Of a DNA stretch of 64,000 nt, positions 1 through 8,048 are shown in pieces (within the stretch, counting starts at the first letter, position 1; each line of letters starts with the position of its first letter). This stretch comes from Streptomyces poriferorum. GTDB lineage: Bacteria > Actinomycetota > Actinomycetes > Streptomycetales > Streptomycetaceae. The DNA lies in assembly GCF_019399235.1 (NCBI RefSeq), contig NZ_JAELVH010000006.1:1-64000 (forward strand). Reading direction: 5' to 3'. The notes under the pieces are model-generated. The model did no database searches and was not told where the DNA came from. It saw only the letters and a list, made by a program, of their open reading frames with translations. Both the position numbers and the translations under genes were made by a program.

Positions 1-204
1 GTCGCCCGGCCGGGCGACACCCTGCTGCTGTGCAGCCCGGGCCTTGCAGAGCCGTTGCGCGGCGAACCGGCCCTCGCCGCGGAACTCGCCGAGCGCTGGA
101 CTCCGGCCGGTGCGCCCGGCCTCGGCTCGTTCCTGGCCGACACCCAGCTGCGGGTGAAGGGGTACGCCGACGACCGGACGGCGGTCGGCGTCTGGGAGGC
201 GTAA
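1..204 (+). CDS. C-terminal end of a PP2C-like protein phosphatase (partial)
   Basis: Frame 1 is open from the window edge to the TAA at 202-204 and gives 67 residues. The tail contains a YADDRTAVGVWEA ending, which resembles the final metal-binding strand (D-D/N-x-T then hydrophobics) of PP2C-type Ser/Thr phosphatases of Streptomyces. The stretch GDTLLLCSPGLAEP matches the 'gD.lLLcSDGL' strand of that family, with Pro in place of the usual Asp. The N-terminal catalytic part lies outside the window. The family call is from motif memory only. Confidence 0.55.
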   Translation, partial: VARPGDTLLLCSPGLAEPLRGEPALAAELAERWTPAGAPGLGSFLADTQLRVKGYADDRTAVGVWEA

Positions 205-318
205 CCGCACGGGTCATGGGTTGATGGACTCCGGAGAACCCGTCCGGCGGGGGTTTCGCGCCCCGGAGATCCGGACAGCCGATCGTGCACGGAGCACAGG
301 CAGAGGGAGTGCGCACTC

Positions 319-2061
319 ATGGCCAAGCAGAACGTGTCGGAGCAGTTCGTCGACATCCTCGCCCGGGCGGGCGTCAAACGCCTGTACGGGGTGGTCGGCG
401 ACAGCCTCAACCCGGTCGTCGACGCGATCCGCCGCAATCCCGCCATGGACTGGGTCCAGGTGCGGCACGAGGAGACGGCCGCGTTCGCCGCCGGTGCCGA
501 GGCGCAGATCACCGGCGAACTTGCGGCCTGCGCCGGGTCGTGCGGACCCGGCAACCTGCACCTCATCAACGGCCTCTACGACGCCCACCGCTCCATGGCC
601 CCCGTCCTCGCGCTCGCCTCGCACATCCCGTCGGGCGAGATCGGCCTCGGCTACTTCCAGGAGACCCATCCCGAGCTGCTCTTCCAGGAGTGCAGCCACT
701 ACAACGAGATGATCTCCAACCCGCAGCAGATGCCGCGGCTGCTGCAGACGGCGATCCAGCACGCGATCGGCCGGGGCGGTGTCGCCGTCGTCTCGATGCC
801 GGGCGACGTGGCCTCCCAGCCCGCGCCGGAGAAGTCCGTCGAGCACGCCCTGGTCACCTCGCGGCCCTCCGTGCGCCCCGGCGACGGGGAGATCGAGAAG
901 CTGTGCCGGATGGTCGACGAGGCCAAACGGGTGACGCTGTTCTGCGGCAGCGGCACAGCGGGCGCGCACGCCGAGGTGATGGAGTTCGCCGAGCGGGTGA
1001 AGGCCCCGGTGGGCCACGCGCTGCGCGGCAAGGAGTGGATCCAGTACGACAACCCGTACGACGTCGGCATGAGCGGGCTGCTCGGCTACGGCGCCGCGTA
1101 CGAGGCTACGAACGAGTGCGATCTGCTGATCCTGCTCGGCACGGACTTCCCGTACAACGCCTTCCTCCCCACCGACGTGAAGATCGTCCAGGTCGATGTG
1201 CGCCCCGAGCACCTGGGCCGCCGCTCCAAGCTCGATCTCGCGGTCTGGGGCGATGTCCGCGAGACGCTGCGCTGTCTGACGCCGCGGGTGAAGGCCAAGA
1301 GCGACCGCAAGTTCCTCGACCGGATGCTCAAGAAGCACGCGGACGCGCTGGAGGGTGTGATCAGCGCGTACACCCGCAAGGTCGACAAGCACGTTCCGAT
1401 CCATCCGGAGTACGTGGCCTCGGTACTGGACGAACTCGCGGATGAGGACGCGGTGTTCACCGTCGACACCGGCATGTGCAATGTCTGGGCGGCCCGCTAT
1501 CTGACGCCGAACGGCAAGCGCAGGGTGATCGGTTCGTTCAGCCACGGCTCGATGGCGAACGCGCTGCCACAGGCCATCGGCGCCCAGTTCACCGACCGGA
1601 ACCGGCAGGTCGTGTCGATGTCCGGGGACGGCGGATTCACCATGCTGATGGGGGACTTCCTGACCCTCGTCCAGTACGACCTGCCGGTGAAGGTCGTGCT
1701 GTTCAACAACTCCTCGCTGGGCATGGTCGAACTGGAGATGCTGGTCGCGGGGCTGCCGTCGTTCGGTACGACCAACAAGAACCCGGACTTCGCGGCCGTC
1801 GCACGGGCCTCGGGGGCGTACGGCGTTCGCGTCGAGAAACCCAAGCAGCTGGAGGGCGCCCTCAAGGACGCCTTCAAACACAAGGGCCCGGCGCTCGTCG
1901 ACATCGTCACCGACCCGAACGCGCTCTCCATCCCGCCGAAGATCAGCGCGGACATGGTGACCGGCTTCGCGCTCTCCGCCGGCAAGATCGTGCTGGACGG
2001 CGGCGTGGGCAGGATGGTGCAGATGGCCCGGTCCAACCTGCGCAACGTGCCCCGTCCGTAG
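319..2061 (+). CDS. poxB: Pyruvate dehydrogenase (quinone)/pyruvate oxidase, ThDP-dependent
   Basis: The protein has 580 residues, close to E. coli PoxB (572). It should oxidatively decarboxylate pyruvate to acetate and CO2, using ThDP and FAD and passing electrons to quinone. The N-terminal Pyr domain carries the ThDP-activating Glu at residue 51 (VRHEE). The central FAD domain follows. The PP domain has GDG at residues 436-438 with NNSS downstream, the ThDP/Mg motif. ATG at 319 is preceded by AGAGGGAG. A strong hairpin ends the gene at 2085-2114, so it is transcriptionally separate from the hydroxyproline genes. Indolepyruvate or acetolactate synthase homologues are less likely because the Pyr-domain sequence is PoxB-like throughout. 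Confidence 0.85.
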   Translation: MAKQNVSEQFVDILARAGVKRLYGVVGDSLNPVVDAIRRNPAMDWVQVRHEETAAFAAGAEAQITGELAACAGSCGPGNLHLINGLYDAHRSMAPVLALASHIPSGEIGLGYFQETHPELLFQECSHYNEMISNPQQMPRLLQTAIQHAIGRGGVAVVSMPGDVASQPAPEKSVEHALVTSRPSVRPGDGEIEKLCRMVDEAKRVTLFCGSGTAGAHAEVMEFAERVKAPVGHALRGKEWIQYDNPYDVGMSGLLGYGAAYEATNECDLLILLGTDFPYNAFLPTDVKIVQVDVRPEHLGRRSKLDLAVWGDVRETLRCLTPRVKAKSDRKFLDRMLKKHADALEGVISAYTRKVDKHVPIHPEYVASVLDELADEDAVFTVDTGMCNVWAARYLTPNGKRRVIGSFSHGSMANALPQAIGAQFTDRNRQVVSMSGDGGFTMLMGDFLTLVQYDLPVKVVLFNNSSLGMVELEMLVAGLPSFGTTNKNPDFAAVARASGAYGVRVEKPKQLEGALKDAFKHKGPALVDIVTDPNALSIPPKISADMVTGFALSAGKIVLDGGVGRMVQMARSNLRNVPRP

Positions 2062-2084
2062 ACCGGCGGTCCAGCGCATCTGAC

Positions 2085-2114
2085 AGGGCGTCAAAGGAAG
2101 GTCTTTGACGCCCT
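2085..2114 (+). terminator. Terminator hairpin after poxB
   Basis: Perfect 12-bp inverted repeat AGGGCGTCAAAG / CTTTGACGCCCT with a six-base loop (2097-2102), starting 23 bases after the poxB stop. A short CTTGG follows rather than a T-run. It separates poxB from the hydroxyproline promoter. Confidence 0.75.
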
Positions 2115-2115
2115 C

Positions 2116-2145
2116 TTGGCGGCCACAGAGCAATGTGACATATTA
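2116..2145 (+). promoter_or_regulatory. Candidate leaderless promoter with overlapping operator for the hydroxyproline genes
   Basis: TTGGCG (2116-2121), a 17-base spacer and CATATT (2139-2144) place the start point at or next to the GTG at 2151. No Shine-Dalgarno sequence precedes that GTG, so the transcript is probably leaderless. The element CAATGTGACATATTA (2131-2145) overlaps the -10 and shares ATGTGAC(A/G)T with sites at 7281-7295 and 9614-9628. It is a likely operator of the GntR regulator at 7331. The assignment is inference from motif sharing. Confidence 0.5.
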
Positions 2146-2150
2146 CTGCC

Positions 2151-3326
2151 GTGTTCACGAGACAGCCTTTGGATGTGGTCGTGGTCGGTGCCGGAGTGGT
2201 CGGTGCCGCCTGCGCGTACTACGCCGCCCGGTCCGGACTTGTCGTCGCGGTGGTGGACAGCGGACCGGTCGCCGGCGGCACCACCGGAGCGGGGGAGGGC
2301 AACCTCCTGGTCTCCGACAAGGTGCCCGGCCCGGAGCTGGATCTTGCGCTCCTGTCCGCCGCACTCTGGCGTGAGCTGGCCCAAGTGCTGCCCCACGCGA
2401 TCGAGTTCGAGCAGAAGGGCGGCCTGGTCGTCGCGGCGAGCCCCGAGTCGCTGGCCACCCTGACCGCGACCGCCTCCGGGCAGCTGGCGGCAGGGGTCCG
2501 GGCCACCTCGGTGGCCGCGGACGAACTGGGTTCGCTGGAACCGCACTTGGCGCCCGGGCTCGCCGGGGGCTTCCTCTATCCGCAGGATGCCCAGGTCCAG
2601 CCCGCCCTGGCGGCGGCCCACCTCGTCCGAGCCGCCCGCGATGCCGGAGCGAGCCTCCACCCCGGGCAGGCGGTCACGGCCGTGCTGACCGGACCGACGG
2701 GCGCGGTGCGCGGCGTACGGACAGGAGCGGGTGATCTGCTCGCCCCGGTGGTGGTCAACGCGACGGGCGTACGGGGCGGTGAACTGGCGGCCCTGGCGGG
2801 CGTGGAGCTGCCCGTGCTTCCCCGGCGCGGCTTCGTCCTGGTGACCGAGCCGCTGCCCCGGCTGATCCGGCACAAGGTGTACGCGGCGGAGTACGTGGCC
2901 GACGTGTCCAGCGCATCGGCCGCCCTGCAGACCTCACCCGTGGTGGAGGGCACCCAGGCAGGTCCGGTTCTCATCGGCGCCAGCCGTGAACGGGTGGGAT
3001 TCGACCGCACGTTGTCCGTTCCCGTGGTCAGCAGGCTGGCCACGGCGGCGGCTGCGCTCTTCCCGGTACTGGCCGATGCACGGGTACTGCGGACCTACCA
3101 CGGCTTCCGCCCCTACCTGCCCGACCACCTCCCCGCGATCGGACCCGACCGCCGGGTGCCCGGCCTCTTCCACGCCTGCGGTCACGAGGGCGCGGGCATC
3201 GGACTCGCACCCGCCACCGCCGTGCTGGTCACCGCCGCGATCCGGGGAGAGGAACCCGCGCTTGACCCGGAGCCGTTCCGCCCGGACCGGTTCGACGCGG
3301 CGTCCCGGACCGGTCACGGCAGCTGA
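2151..3326 (+). CDS. FAD-dependent amino acid oxidase, D-hydroxyproline dehydrogenase beta-type subunit
   Basis: A DAO/DadA-fold flavoprotein of 391 residues. The N-terminal Rossmann motif VVVGAGVVGAA (about residues 7-17) binds FAD. A C-terminal FHACGHEGAGIGLAP segment is the second FAD contact typical of this family. It is followed by a small [2Fe-2S] protein and a second NAD(P)/FAD oxidoreductase, the architecture of the heteromeric D-hydroxyproline dehydrogenase. That enzyme oxidises cis-4-hydroxy-D-proline to 1-pyrroline-4-hydroxy-2-carboxylate. GTG 2151 has no ribosome-binding site and fits leaderless translation. Function rests on the five-gene context rather than on substrate residues. 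Confidence 0.75.
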   Translation: MFTRQPLDVVVVGAGVVGAACAYYAARSGLVVAVVDSGPVAGGTTGAGEGNLLVSDKVPGPELDLALLSAALWRELAQVLPHAIEFEQKGGLVVAASPESLATLTATASGQLAAGVRATSVAADELGSLEPHLAPGLAGGFLYPQDAQVQPALAAAHLVRAARDAGASLHPGQAVTAVLTGPTGAVRGVRTGAGDLLAPVVVNATGVRGGELAALAGVELPVLPRRGFVLVTEPLPRLIRHKVYAAEYVADVSSASAALQTSPVVEGTQAGPVLIGASRERVGFDRTLSVPVVSRLATAAAALFPVLADARVLRTYHGFRPYLPDHLPAIGPDRRVPGLFHACGHEGAGIGLAPATAVLVTAAIRGEEPALDPEPFRPDRFDAASRTGHGS

Positions 3327-3407
3327 GGCCGCCGCCGTGACGCCGCACCCCCCGAGATGCCCGCTGACGGTCCGGACCGACCGGCCGCCGACTGAGCAGG
3401 AGCCCTG

Positions 3408-3746
3408 GTGAGACGTCCCCGCATACGCACGGCCGGACGGACCCCGGCCGCCCTGGCCGGAGCCGTTCCCGGCCCCGCATTCGAGATCACCTTCGACGGT
3501 CGACCGGTCCGGGCCCTGCCCGGACAGAGCATCGCGGCCGCCCTCTGGGCCGCCTCCGTCCTCACCTGGCGCACCACCCGGGTGAACGGACGCCCGCGGG
3601 GCGCCTTCTGCGGGATCGGGTCCTGCTTCGACTGCCTGGCCACCGTCAACGGGCAGCCCAACCGGCGCGCCTGCCTGCTCCCCGCCCGTCCCGGCGACGT
3701 CGTCACCTCGCAGGAAGGGGACGGACATGCCGGCCTCGTCCGCTGA
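3408..3746 (+). CDS. [2Fe-2S] ferredoxin-like small subunit of hydroxyproline dehydrogenase
   Basis: A 112-residue protein with a plant-ferredoxin-type cluster motif: Cys68, Cys73, Cys76 and Cys89 (C-x4-C-x2-C-x12-C). It matches the gamma/electron-transfer subunit found between the two flavoproteins in heteromeric D-hydroxyproline or opine dehydrogenases. GTG 3408 follows GAGCAGGAG at a good distance. The gene overlaps the start of the next gene by 20 bases, which implies coupled translation. The gap after the preceding gene (3327-3407) shows no promoter or terminator. Confidence 0.75.
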   Translation: MRRPRIRTAGRTPAALAGAVPGPAFEITFDGRPVRALPGQSIAAALWAASVLTWRTTRVNGRPRGAFCGIGSCFDCLATVNGQPNRRACLLPARPGDVVTSQEGDGHAGLVR

Positions 3747-5181
3747 GCAGCCCGCCGCCCGGCCGGAGCGCACCGAACTCGCGGTCGTGGGCGCCGGTCC
3801 CGCCGGTCTTGCCGCCGCCGTCACCGCGGCCGACGGCGGACTCGACGTGGTCCTGCTGGACGCCGCCGACGCACCGGGCGGCCAGTACTACCGGGCTCCC
3901 GCGCCCGGCCTCGGCGCCACCCGCCCCGAGGCGCTGCACCACGGCTGGGCGGAGTTCGCCGCCCTCGTCGCGCGGCTCGGCCGGCACCGCACCGCGGGCC
4001 GGATCCGCCACCTCACCGGACACCACGTCTGGGCCGTCGAGCGGAGCGGGGCGGACTGGACACTGCACGCGGTCACCGGACCCGACGGACGCGACGGGGC
4101 CACCACCCTCGACGCACGCCGCCTGCTGATCGCGACCGGCTCGGTCGAGCGCCAACTCCCCTTCCCCGGCTGGACCCTGCCGGGTGTCGTCGGAGCGGCC
4201 GGGGCGCAGGCCATGCTGAAGTCGGGCCTGGTGCTGCCGGGCCGCCGCATCGTCGTCGCCGGCAGCGGACCACTGCTGCAGGCCGTCGCCGTCTCCCTCG
4301 CCAGGGCGGGCGCCCGCGTCCCCGCCCTGGTGGAGGCCTCCGGCTACGGGGCGTACGGACGGGCGCCACTGGTGCTGGCCGGCAACCCCGGCCGGCTCGC
4401 GGAAGGCGCCCGCCACGGCGCCGCGCTGGCCCGCCACCGGATCCGGCCGCTGACGCACCGGGCGGTCACCGCCGTGCACGGCACCGACCGGGTGGAGGGC
4501 GTCACGGTCAGCCGGCTGGACCGCGAGTGGCGCCCGCTGCCCGGGACCGGGCGCCGCATCGACTGCGACGTCCTGGCCGTCGGGCACGGTCTGGTGCCCC
4601 AGCTCGACCTCGCGGTGGGGATCGGCTGCGCCACCCGGTGCGGCGCGGACGGTTCGGCCGCGCTGGAGCTCGACGACGGGCTGCGCACCACCGTGCCCGG
4701 AGTCTGGGCCGCCGGCGAGACCGGGGGCATCGGCGGTGTCCGCCTCGCCCTGACCGAGGGCGAACTGGCCGCCCGCTCCGTGATCGCGGACGCCCGCGGC
4801 GGCCCGGGTACGGCCCGCGCCGCGGCGCTGTGCCGGTCCCGGCGCCGGATGCGCGCGTTCGCCGAACTCATGGGCGCCGTGCACCGGCCCGGGCCGGGCT
4901 GGACCGACTGGACGGCGGCCGACACCGAGGTCTGCCGGTGCGAGGAGGTCACCACCGGCGCGATCCGCACCGCCGTCGCGGAACTCGGTGCCGGGGACAG
5001 CCGCACGGTCAAGCTCCTCACCCGGGCCGGAATGGGCTGGTGCCAGGGCCGGACGTGCGGATTCGCCGTGCGGGAACTCGCCGGCTGCGCCGCGGACGCC
5101 GGGGCCCCCGACCGCCGGCCGCTCGCCTGCCCGGTCCCCCTGTCCGTACTCGCCCGTGCCGACCGTCCCGAGGACGCGTGA
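3727..5181 (+). CDS. NAD(P)/FAD-dependent oxidoreductase, alpha-type subunit of hydroxyproline dehydrogenase
   Basis: The protein has 484 residues. An N-terminal FAD-binding VVGAGPAGLAAAV motif and a central second dinucleotide motif VVAGSGPLL define a two-dinucleotide-binding flavoprotein. The C-terminal 100 residues form a BFD-like [2Fe-2S] domain with VCRCEEVT and, further on, WCQGRTCG, giving C-x-C ... C-x4-C. This is the large subunit of HcnB/OoxA-type amine dehydrogenases. ATG 3727 lies inside the previous gene and follows AGGAAGGGG. With the DAO-type subunit and ferredoxin it should pass electrons from D-hydroxyproline to the respiratory chain. Confidence 0.75.
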   Translation: MPASSAEQPAARPERTELAVVGAGPAGLAAAVTAADGGLDVVLLDAADAPGGQYYRAPAPGLGATRPEALHHGWAEFAALVARLGRHRTAGRIRHLTGHHVWAVERSGADWTLHAVTGPDGRDGATTLDARRLLIATGSVERQLPFPGWTLPGVVGAAGAQAMLKSGLVLPGRRIVVAGSGPLLQAVAVSLARAGARVPALVEASGYGAYGRAPLVLAGNPGRLAEGARHGAALARHRIRPLTHRAVTAVHGTDRVEGVTVSRLDREWRPLPGTGRRIDCDVLAVGHGLVPQLDLAVGIGCATRCGADGSAALELDDGLRTTVPGVWAAGETGGIGGVRLALTEGELAARSVIADARGGPGTARAAALCRSRRRMRAFAELMGAVHRPGPGWTDWTAADTEVCRCEEVTTGAIRTAVAELGAGDSRTVKLLTRAGMGWCQGRTCGFAVRELAGCAADAGAPDRRPLACPVPLSVLARADRPEDA

Positions 5182-5245
5182 GCACGACAGACGCGCCGGC
5201 GCCATCGCCGCCCTCTTCCTTCGCCCCACCTCTCAAGGAGCCTTC

Positions 5246-6154
5246 ATGAACACGAACACGCCCGCACGCACCAGTCCCTGGCGGGGCGTCATGGTCGCCA
5301 CGCCGCTCACCCTGGGCGAGGACCGGTCCATCGACTTCGACGCGTACGCCGCCCATGTGCGCGACCTCGTCGCCGCGGGCTGCGACGGGGTGGTGCCCAA
5401 CGGCTCACTGGGGGAGTACCAGACGCTCACGGACCAGGAGCGCGACCAGGTCGTGCGCGTCGCCGTCGAGGCGGCCGGGGACGGAGCCAGGGTGATGCCC
5501 GGCGTCTCCGCGTACGACAGCACCCAGTCGCGGCGCCGCGCGGAGCAGGCGGCCGAGGCCGGCGCCGGCTCCGTCCTGCTGCTGCCGCCCAACGGATACG
5601 CCTGCGACGACGCGGCGGTCCGCGCGCACTACGCGGAGGTCGCCTCGGCGGGCCTGCCGGTCGTCGCGTACAACAACCCGTACGACACGAAGGTGGACCT
5701 GACCCCGCGGCTGCTCGCCCAGCTCCACGCGGAGGGTTCCGTCGTCGCCGTCAAGGAGTTCAGCGGGGACGTCCGCAGGGCCTACGAGATCGCCGAGGAG
5801 GCGCCGGGGCTCGACCTCCTGATCGGCGCCGACGACGTGCTGCTGGAGCTCGCGCTCGCCGGAGCCGTCGGCTGGATCGCAGGGTGCCCCAACATGCTGC
5901 CCGCCGGCTGTGTCGCCCTGTACCGGGCCGCCGTGTCCGGGGACCTGGAGACGGCGCTGCCGCTGTACCGGCGGCTGCACCCGCTGCTGCGCTGGGACTC
6001 CAAGCCGGAGTTCGTCCAGGCCATCAAGGCGTCGATGGACATCGTCGGCCGGCACGGCGGCCCCACCCGGCCGCCGCGCACGCCGCTGGACGCGGCCTCC
6101 CTGGCCGCCGTGCGCGCGGCCACCGAGAAGGCCCTCGCCGAGGGCCTCGGCTGA
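5246..6154 (+). CDS. DapA/NAL-family lyase, probable 1-pyrroline-4-hydroxy-2-carboxylate deaminase
   Basis: A TIM-barrel class I aldolase-superfamily protein of 302 residues. The Schiff-base Lys170 sits in VVAVKEFSGD and the partner Tyr142 in VVAYNNP, 28 residues apart as in DapA (Tyr133/Lys161). In hydroxyproline catabolism this family deaminates and dehydrates pyrroline-4-hydroxy-2-carboxylate to 2-oxoglutarate semialdehyde. ATG 5246 follows AAGGAG. A longer in-frame reading from 4988 only overlaps the preceding gene and is rejected. The next pathway enzyme, 2-oxoglutarate-semialdehyde dehydrogenase, is not in the window. Confidence 0.75.
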   Translation: MNTNTPARTSPWRGVMVATPLTLGEDRSIDFDAYAAHVRDLVAAGCDGVVPNGSLGEYQTLTDQERDQVVRVAVEAAGDGARVMPGVSAYDSTQSRRRAEQAAEAGAGSVLLLPPNGYACDDAAVRAHYAEVASAGLPVVAYNNPYDTKVDLTPRLLAQLHAEGSVVAVKEFSGDVRRAYEIAEEAPGLDLLIGADDVLLELALAGAVGWIAGCPNMLPAGCVALYRAAVSGDLETALPLYRRLHPLLRWDSKPEFVQAIKASMDIVGRHGGPTRPPRTPLDAASLAAVRAATEKALAEGLG

Positions 6155-6186
6155 ACCTCCCGCACCACCCATCGCCACAGCAGACA

Positions 6187-6221
6187 CCGGCCGGTCCGGA
6201 ACGTGGTCCCGGACCGGCCGG
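6187..6221 (+). repeat. Intercistronic inverted repeat before the epimerase
   Basis: Perfect 13-bp arms CCGGCCGGTCCGG / CCGGACCGGCCGG with a nine-base loop, ending 17 bases before the TTG start of the epimerase. There is no T-run. It could attenuate transcription, protect upstream mRNA or sequester translation. Which of these applies is not decidable from sequence. Confidence 0.55.
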
Positions 6222-6238
6222 ACGACCGAGGGGGACCC

Positions 6239-7240
6239 TTGCGCACGCGTCACATCTTCCACGCCGTCGACTCGCACACCGAGGGCATGCCGACCCGGGT
6301 GATCACCGGCGGCATCGGCACGCTGCCCGGCGCCACCATGGCCGAGCGCCGCGCCCACTTCATGGCGCACCGGGACACGGTGCGCACCCTGCTGATGTAC
6401 GAGCCGCGCGGCCATGCCGCCATGAGCGGGGCCGTGCTCCAGCCGCCGACGCGCCCCGACGCCGACTTCGGGGTCCTGTTCATGGAGGTCTCCGGCTGTC
6501 TGCCGATGTGCGGGCACGGCACCATCGGGGTGGCCACCGTCCTGGTGGAGACCGGCATGGTGGAGGTCACCGAACCGGTCACCACCGTGCGGCTGGACAC
6601 CCCCGCCGGGCTGGTGAGCGTCGACGTCCGGGTGGAGGACGGCGCCGCCACCTCCGTCACGCTCACCAACGTGCCGGCCTTCAGCGCCGGACTCGGGCTC
6701 ACGGCGAAGGTCCCCGGCCACGGCACCGTGCCGTACGACCTCGCGTACGGAGGCAACTTCTACGCGATGGTCCACCTGGACGACCTGGGTCTGCCGTTCG
6801 ACCGGTCCCGCAAGGACGAGCTGCTGGCCGCCGGGCTCGCCCTGATGGACGCGGTCAACGCCACCGACCGCCCGGTCCACCCCCTCGACCCCGCCATACA
6901 CGGGCTCAAGCACGTCCAGCTGATCGCCCCCGGCTCGGACGCCGTCCGTTCCCGGCACGCCATGGCCATCCACCCCGGCTGGTTCGACCGCTCGCCGTGC
7001 GGCACCGGTACCTCGGCGCGCATGGCCCAGCTGCACGCGCGCGGCGAACTGGCCCTGGACACCGACTTCGTCAACGAGTCCTTCATCGGTACGGAGTTCA
7101 CCGGCCGGCTCGTCGCCGAGACGACCGTGGGACCGCTGCCCGCCGTCGTGCCCACCGTCACGGGCCGTGCCTGGATCACCGGGACCGCACAGTACTTCCT
7201 CGACCCGGCCGACCCGTTCCCCGAGGGGTTCCTGCTGTGA
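6239..7240 (+). CDS. 4-hydroxyproline 2-epimerase (proline racemase family)
   Basis: The protein has 333 residues, the normal length for the family. Both acid/base cysteines are present: Cys91 in LPMCGHGTIG and Cys254 in RSPCGTGTSA. It is therefore a racemase/epimerase rather than the trans-3-hydroxyproline dehydratase type, in which one Cys becomes Ser or Thr. It should convert trans-4-hydroxy-L-proline to cis-4-hydroxy-D-proline, the substrate of the upstream dehydrogenase. I chose TTG 6239 because CGAGGGGGA lies directly upstream. An in-frame GTG at 6203 would start inside the inverted repeat. Confidence 0.8.
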   Translation: MRTRHIFHAVDSHTEGMPTRVITGGIGTLPGATMAERRAHFMAHRDTVRTLLMYEPRGHAAMSGAVLQPPTRPDADFGVLFMEVSGCLPMCGHGTIGVATVLVETGMVEVTEPVTTVRLDTPAGLVSVDVRVEDGAATSVTLTNVPAFSAGLGLTAKVPGHGTVPYDLAYGGNFYAMVHLDDLGLPFDRSRKDELLAAGLALMDAVNATDRPVHPLDPAIHGLKHVQLIAPGSDAVRSRHAMAIHPGWFDRSPCGTGTSARMAQLHARGELALDTDFVNESFIGTEFTGRLVAETTVGPLPAVVPTVTGRAWITGTAQYFLDPADPFPEGFLL

Positions 7241-7249
7241 CGCGTCGAG

Positions 7250-7300
7250 TCCGGGGTGGACAACGTCGCATCCGGGGCGGACAACGTCACATTGTATTCT
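7250..7300 (+). promoter_or_regulatory. Tandem 21-bp repeat, operator and -10 box of the GntR gene
   Basis: Two adjacent 21-bp units, 7250-7270 and 7271-7291, match at 19 of 21 positions; each contains TCCGGGG and GGACAACGTC. The second unit runs into ACAACGTCACATTGT (7281-7295), whose complement ACAATGTGACGTTGT carries the ATGTGAC(A/G)T core seen at 2131 and 9614. A TATTCT -10 box lies at 7295-7300, 30 bases before the ATG. This is a likely autoregulatory site with two same-face binding units. Confidence 0.55.
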
Positions 7301-7330
7301 TGGGCTCCGCACGGTCCTGGAGGAGCAGAC

Positions 7331-7999
7331 ATGGCCCGCCTGACATCGCTCAACGTGATCTCGGCGCAGGAGCATCTGCGCGACCAGGTGGCGCACGCGC
7401 TGCGGGCGGCGCTCATCTCCGGCGAACTGAAGCCCGGCACCGTCTACTCGGCGCCCGCGCTCGCCTCCGAGTTCGGGGTCTCCGCGACGCCCGTCCGTGA
7501 GGCGATGCTCGACCTGGCCCGGGAGGGCCTGGTCGAGGCCGTCCGCAACAAGGGCTTCCGGATCACCGAACTCACCGAGCAGGACCTCGACGACTTCACC
7601 GAACTCCGCGCCATGATCGAGGTCCCCACCGTGGGCCGGATCGCCCGGATGGGCCTCACACAGGAGTTGGAGGCGCTGCGGCCCGTCGCGCTGGAGATCG
7701 TCGAGGCCGCGCGGCGCCACGACATCCTGGGGTACCTGGAGGCGGACCGCCGCTTCCACCTCGCCCTGCTGGCGCTGGCCGGGAATCGCCGGCTGGTCGA
7801 GGAGGTCGGTGAACTGCGCAAGCGTTCCCGGCTGTTCGGGCTGAACCGCCTTGCCGAGTCGGGCCAGTTGATCGCCTCCGCGCAGGAGCACGTACAGCTG
7901 CTGGACCTGGTGGTCGCCGGGGACGCGCCGGGGGCCGAGGCCTGCATGCTCGCCCATATGTCGCACGTCCGCTCGCTGTGGGCCGAGGAGAAGCCCTGA
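7331..7999 (+). CDS. GntR family regulator (FCD type), probable regulator of hydroxyproline/collagen use
   Basis: The protein has 222 residues. An N-terminal GntR winged helix (about residues 15-80, with FGVSATPVREAM) precedes an all-helical FCD ligand domain with AEADRRFH-type metal/ligand residues. ATG 7331 follows GGAGGAG; an upstream in-frame start at 7256 would translate the operator region. It sits between the hydroxyproline genes and the aminopeptidase/collagenase pair, and a shared motif occurs upstream of all three units. It resembles the second GntR protein at 18684. Hydroxyproline or a derivative is the inferred effector. Confidence 0.8.
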   Translation: MARLTSLNVISAQEHLRDQVAHALRAALISGELKPGTVYSAPALASEFGVSATPVREAMLDLAREGLVEAVRNKGFRITELTEQDLDDFTELRAMIEVPTVGRIARMGLTQELEALRPVALEIVEAARRHDILGYLEADRRFHLALLALAGNRRLVEEVGELRKRSRLFGLNRLAESGQLIASAQEHVQLLDLVVAGDAPGAEACMLAHMSHVRSLWAEEKP

Positions 8000-8006
8000 G
8001 CCGTGC

Positions 8007-8042
8007 GAACGCCGCCACCCTCTGCCCGGAGTGGCGGCCTTC
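8007..8042. terminator. Convergent terminator between GntR gene and aminopeptidase gene
   Basis: Arms GCCGCCAC (8011-8018) and GTGGCGGC (8031-8038) pair perfectly, and the stem extends by GAA/TTC across one mismatch. It lies directly between the stops of two convergent genes and can serve both. Confidence 0.7.
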
Positions 8043-8048
8043 GCGCGC

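Noticed and set aside
214..2133. 639-residue open frame on the minus strand over poxB
   Set aside because: It is antisense to a well-conserved enzyme, has Arg/Gly/His-rich low-complexity composition, and follows from high-G+C third-position bias.
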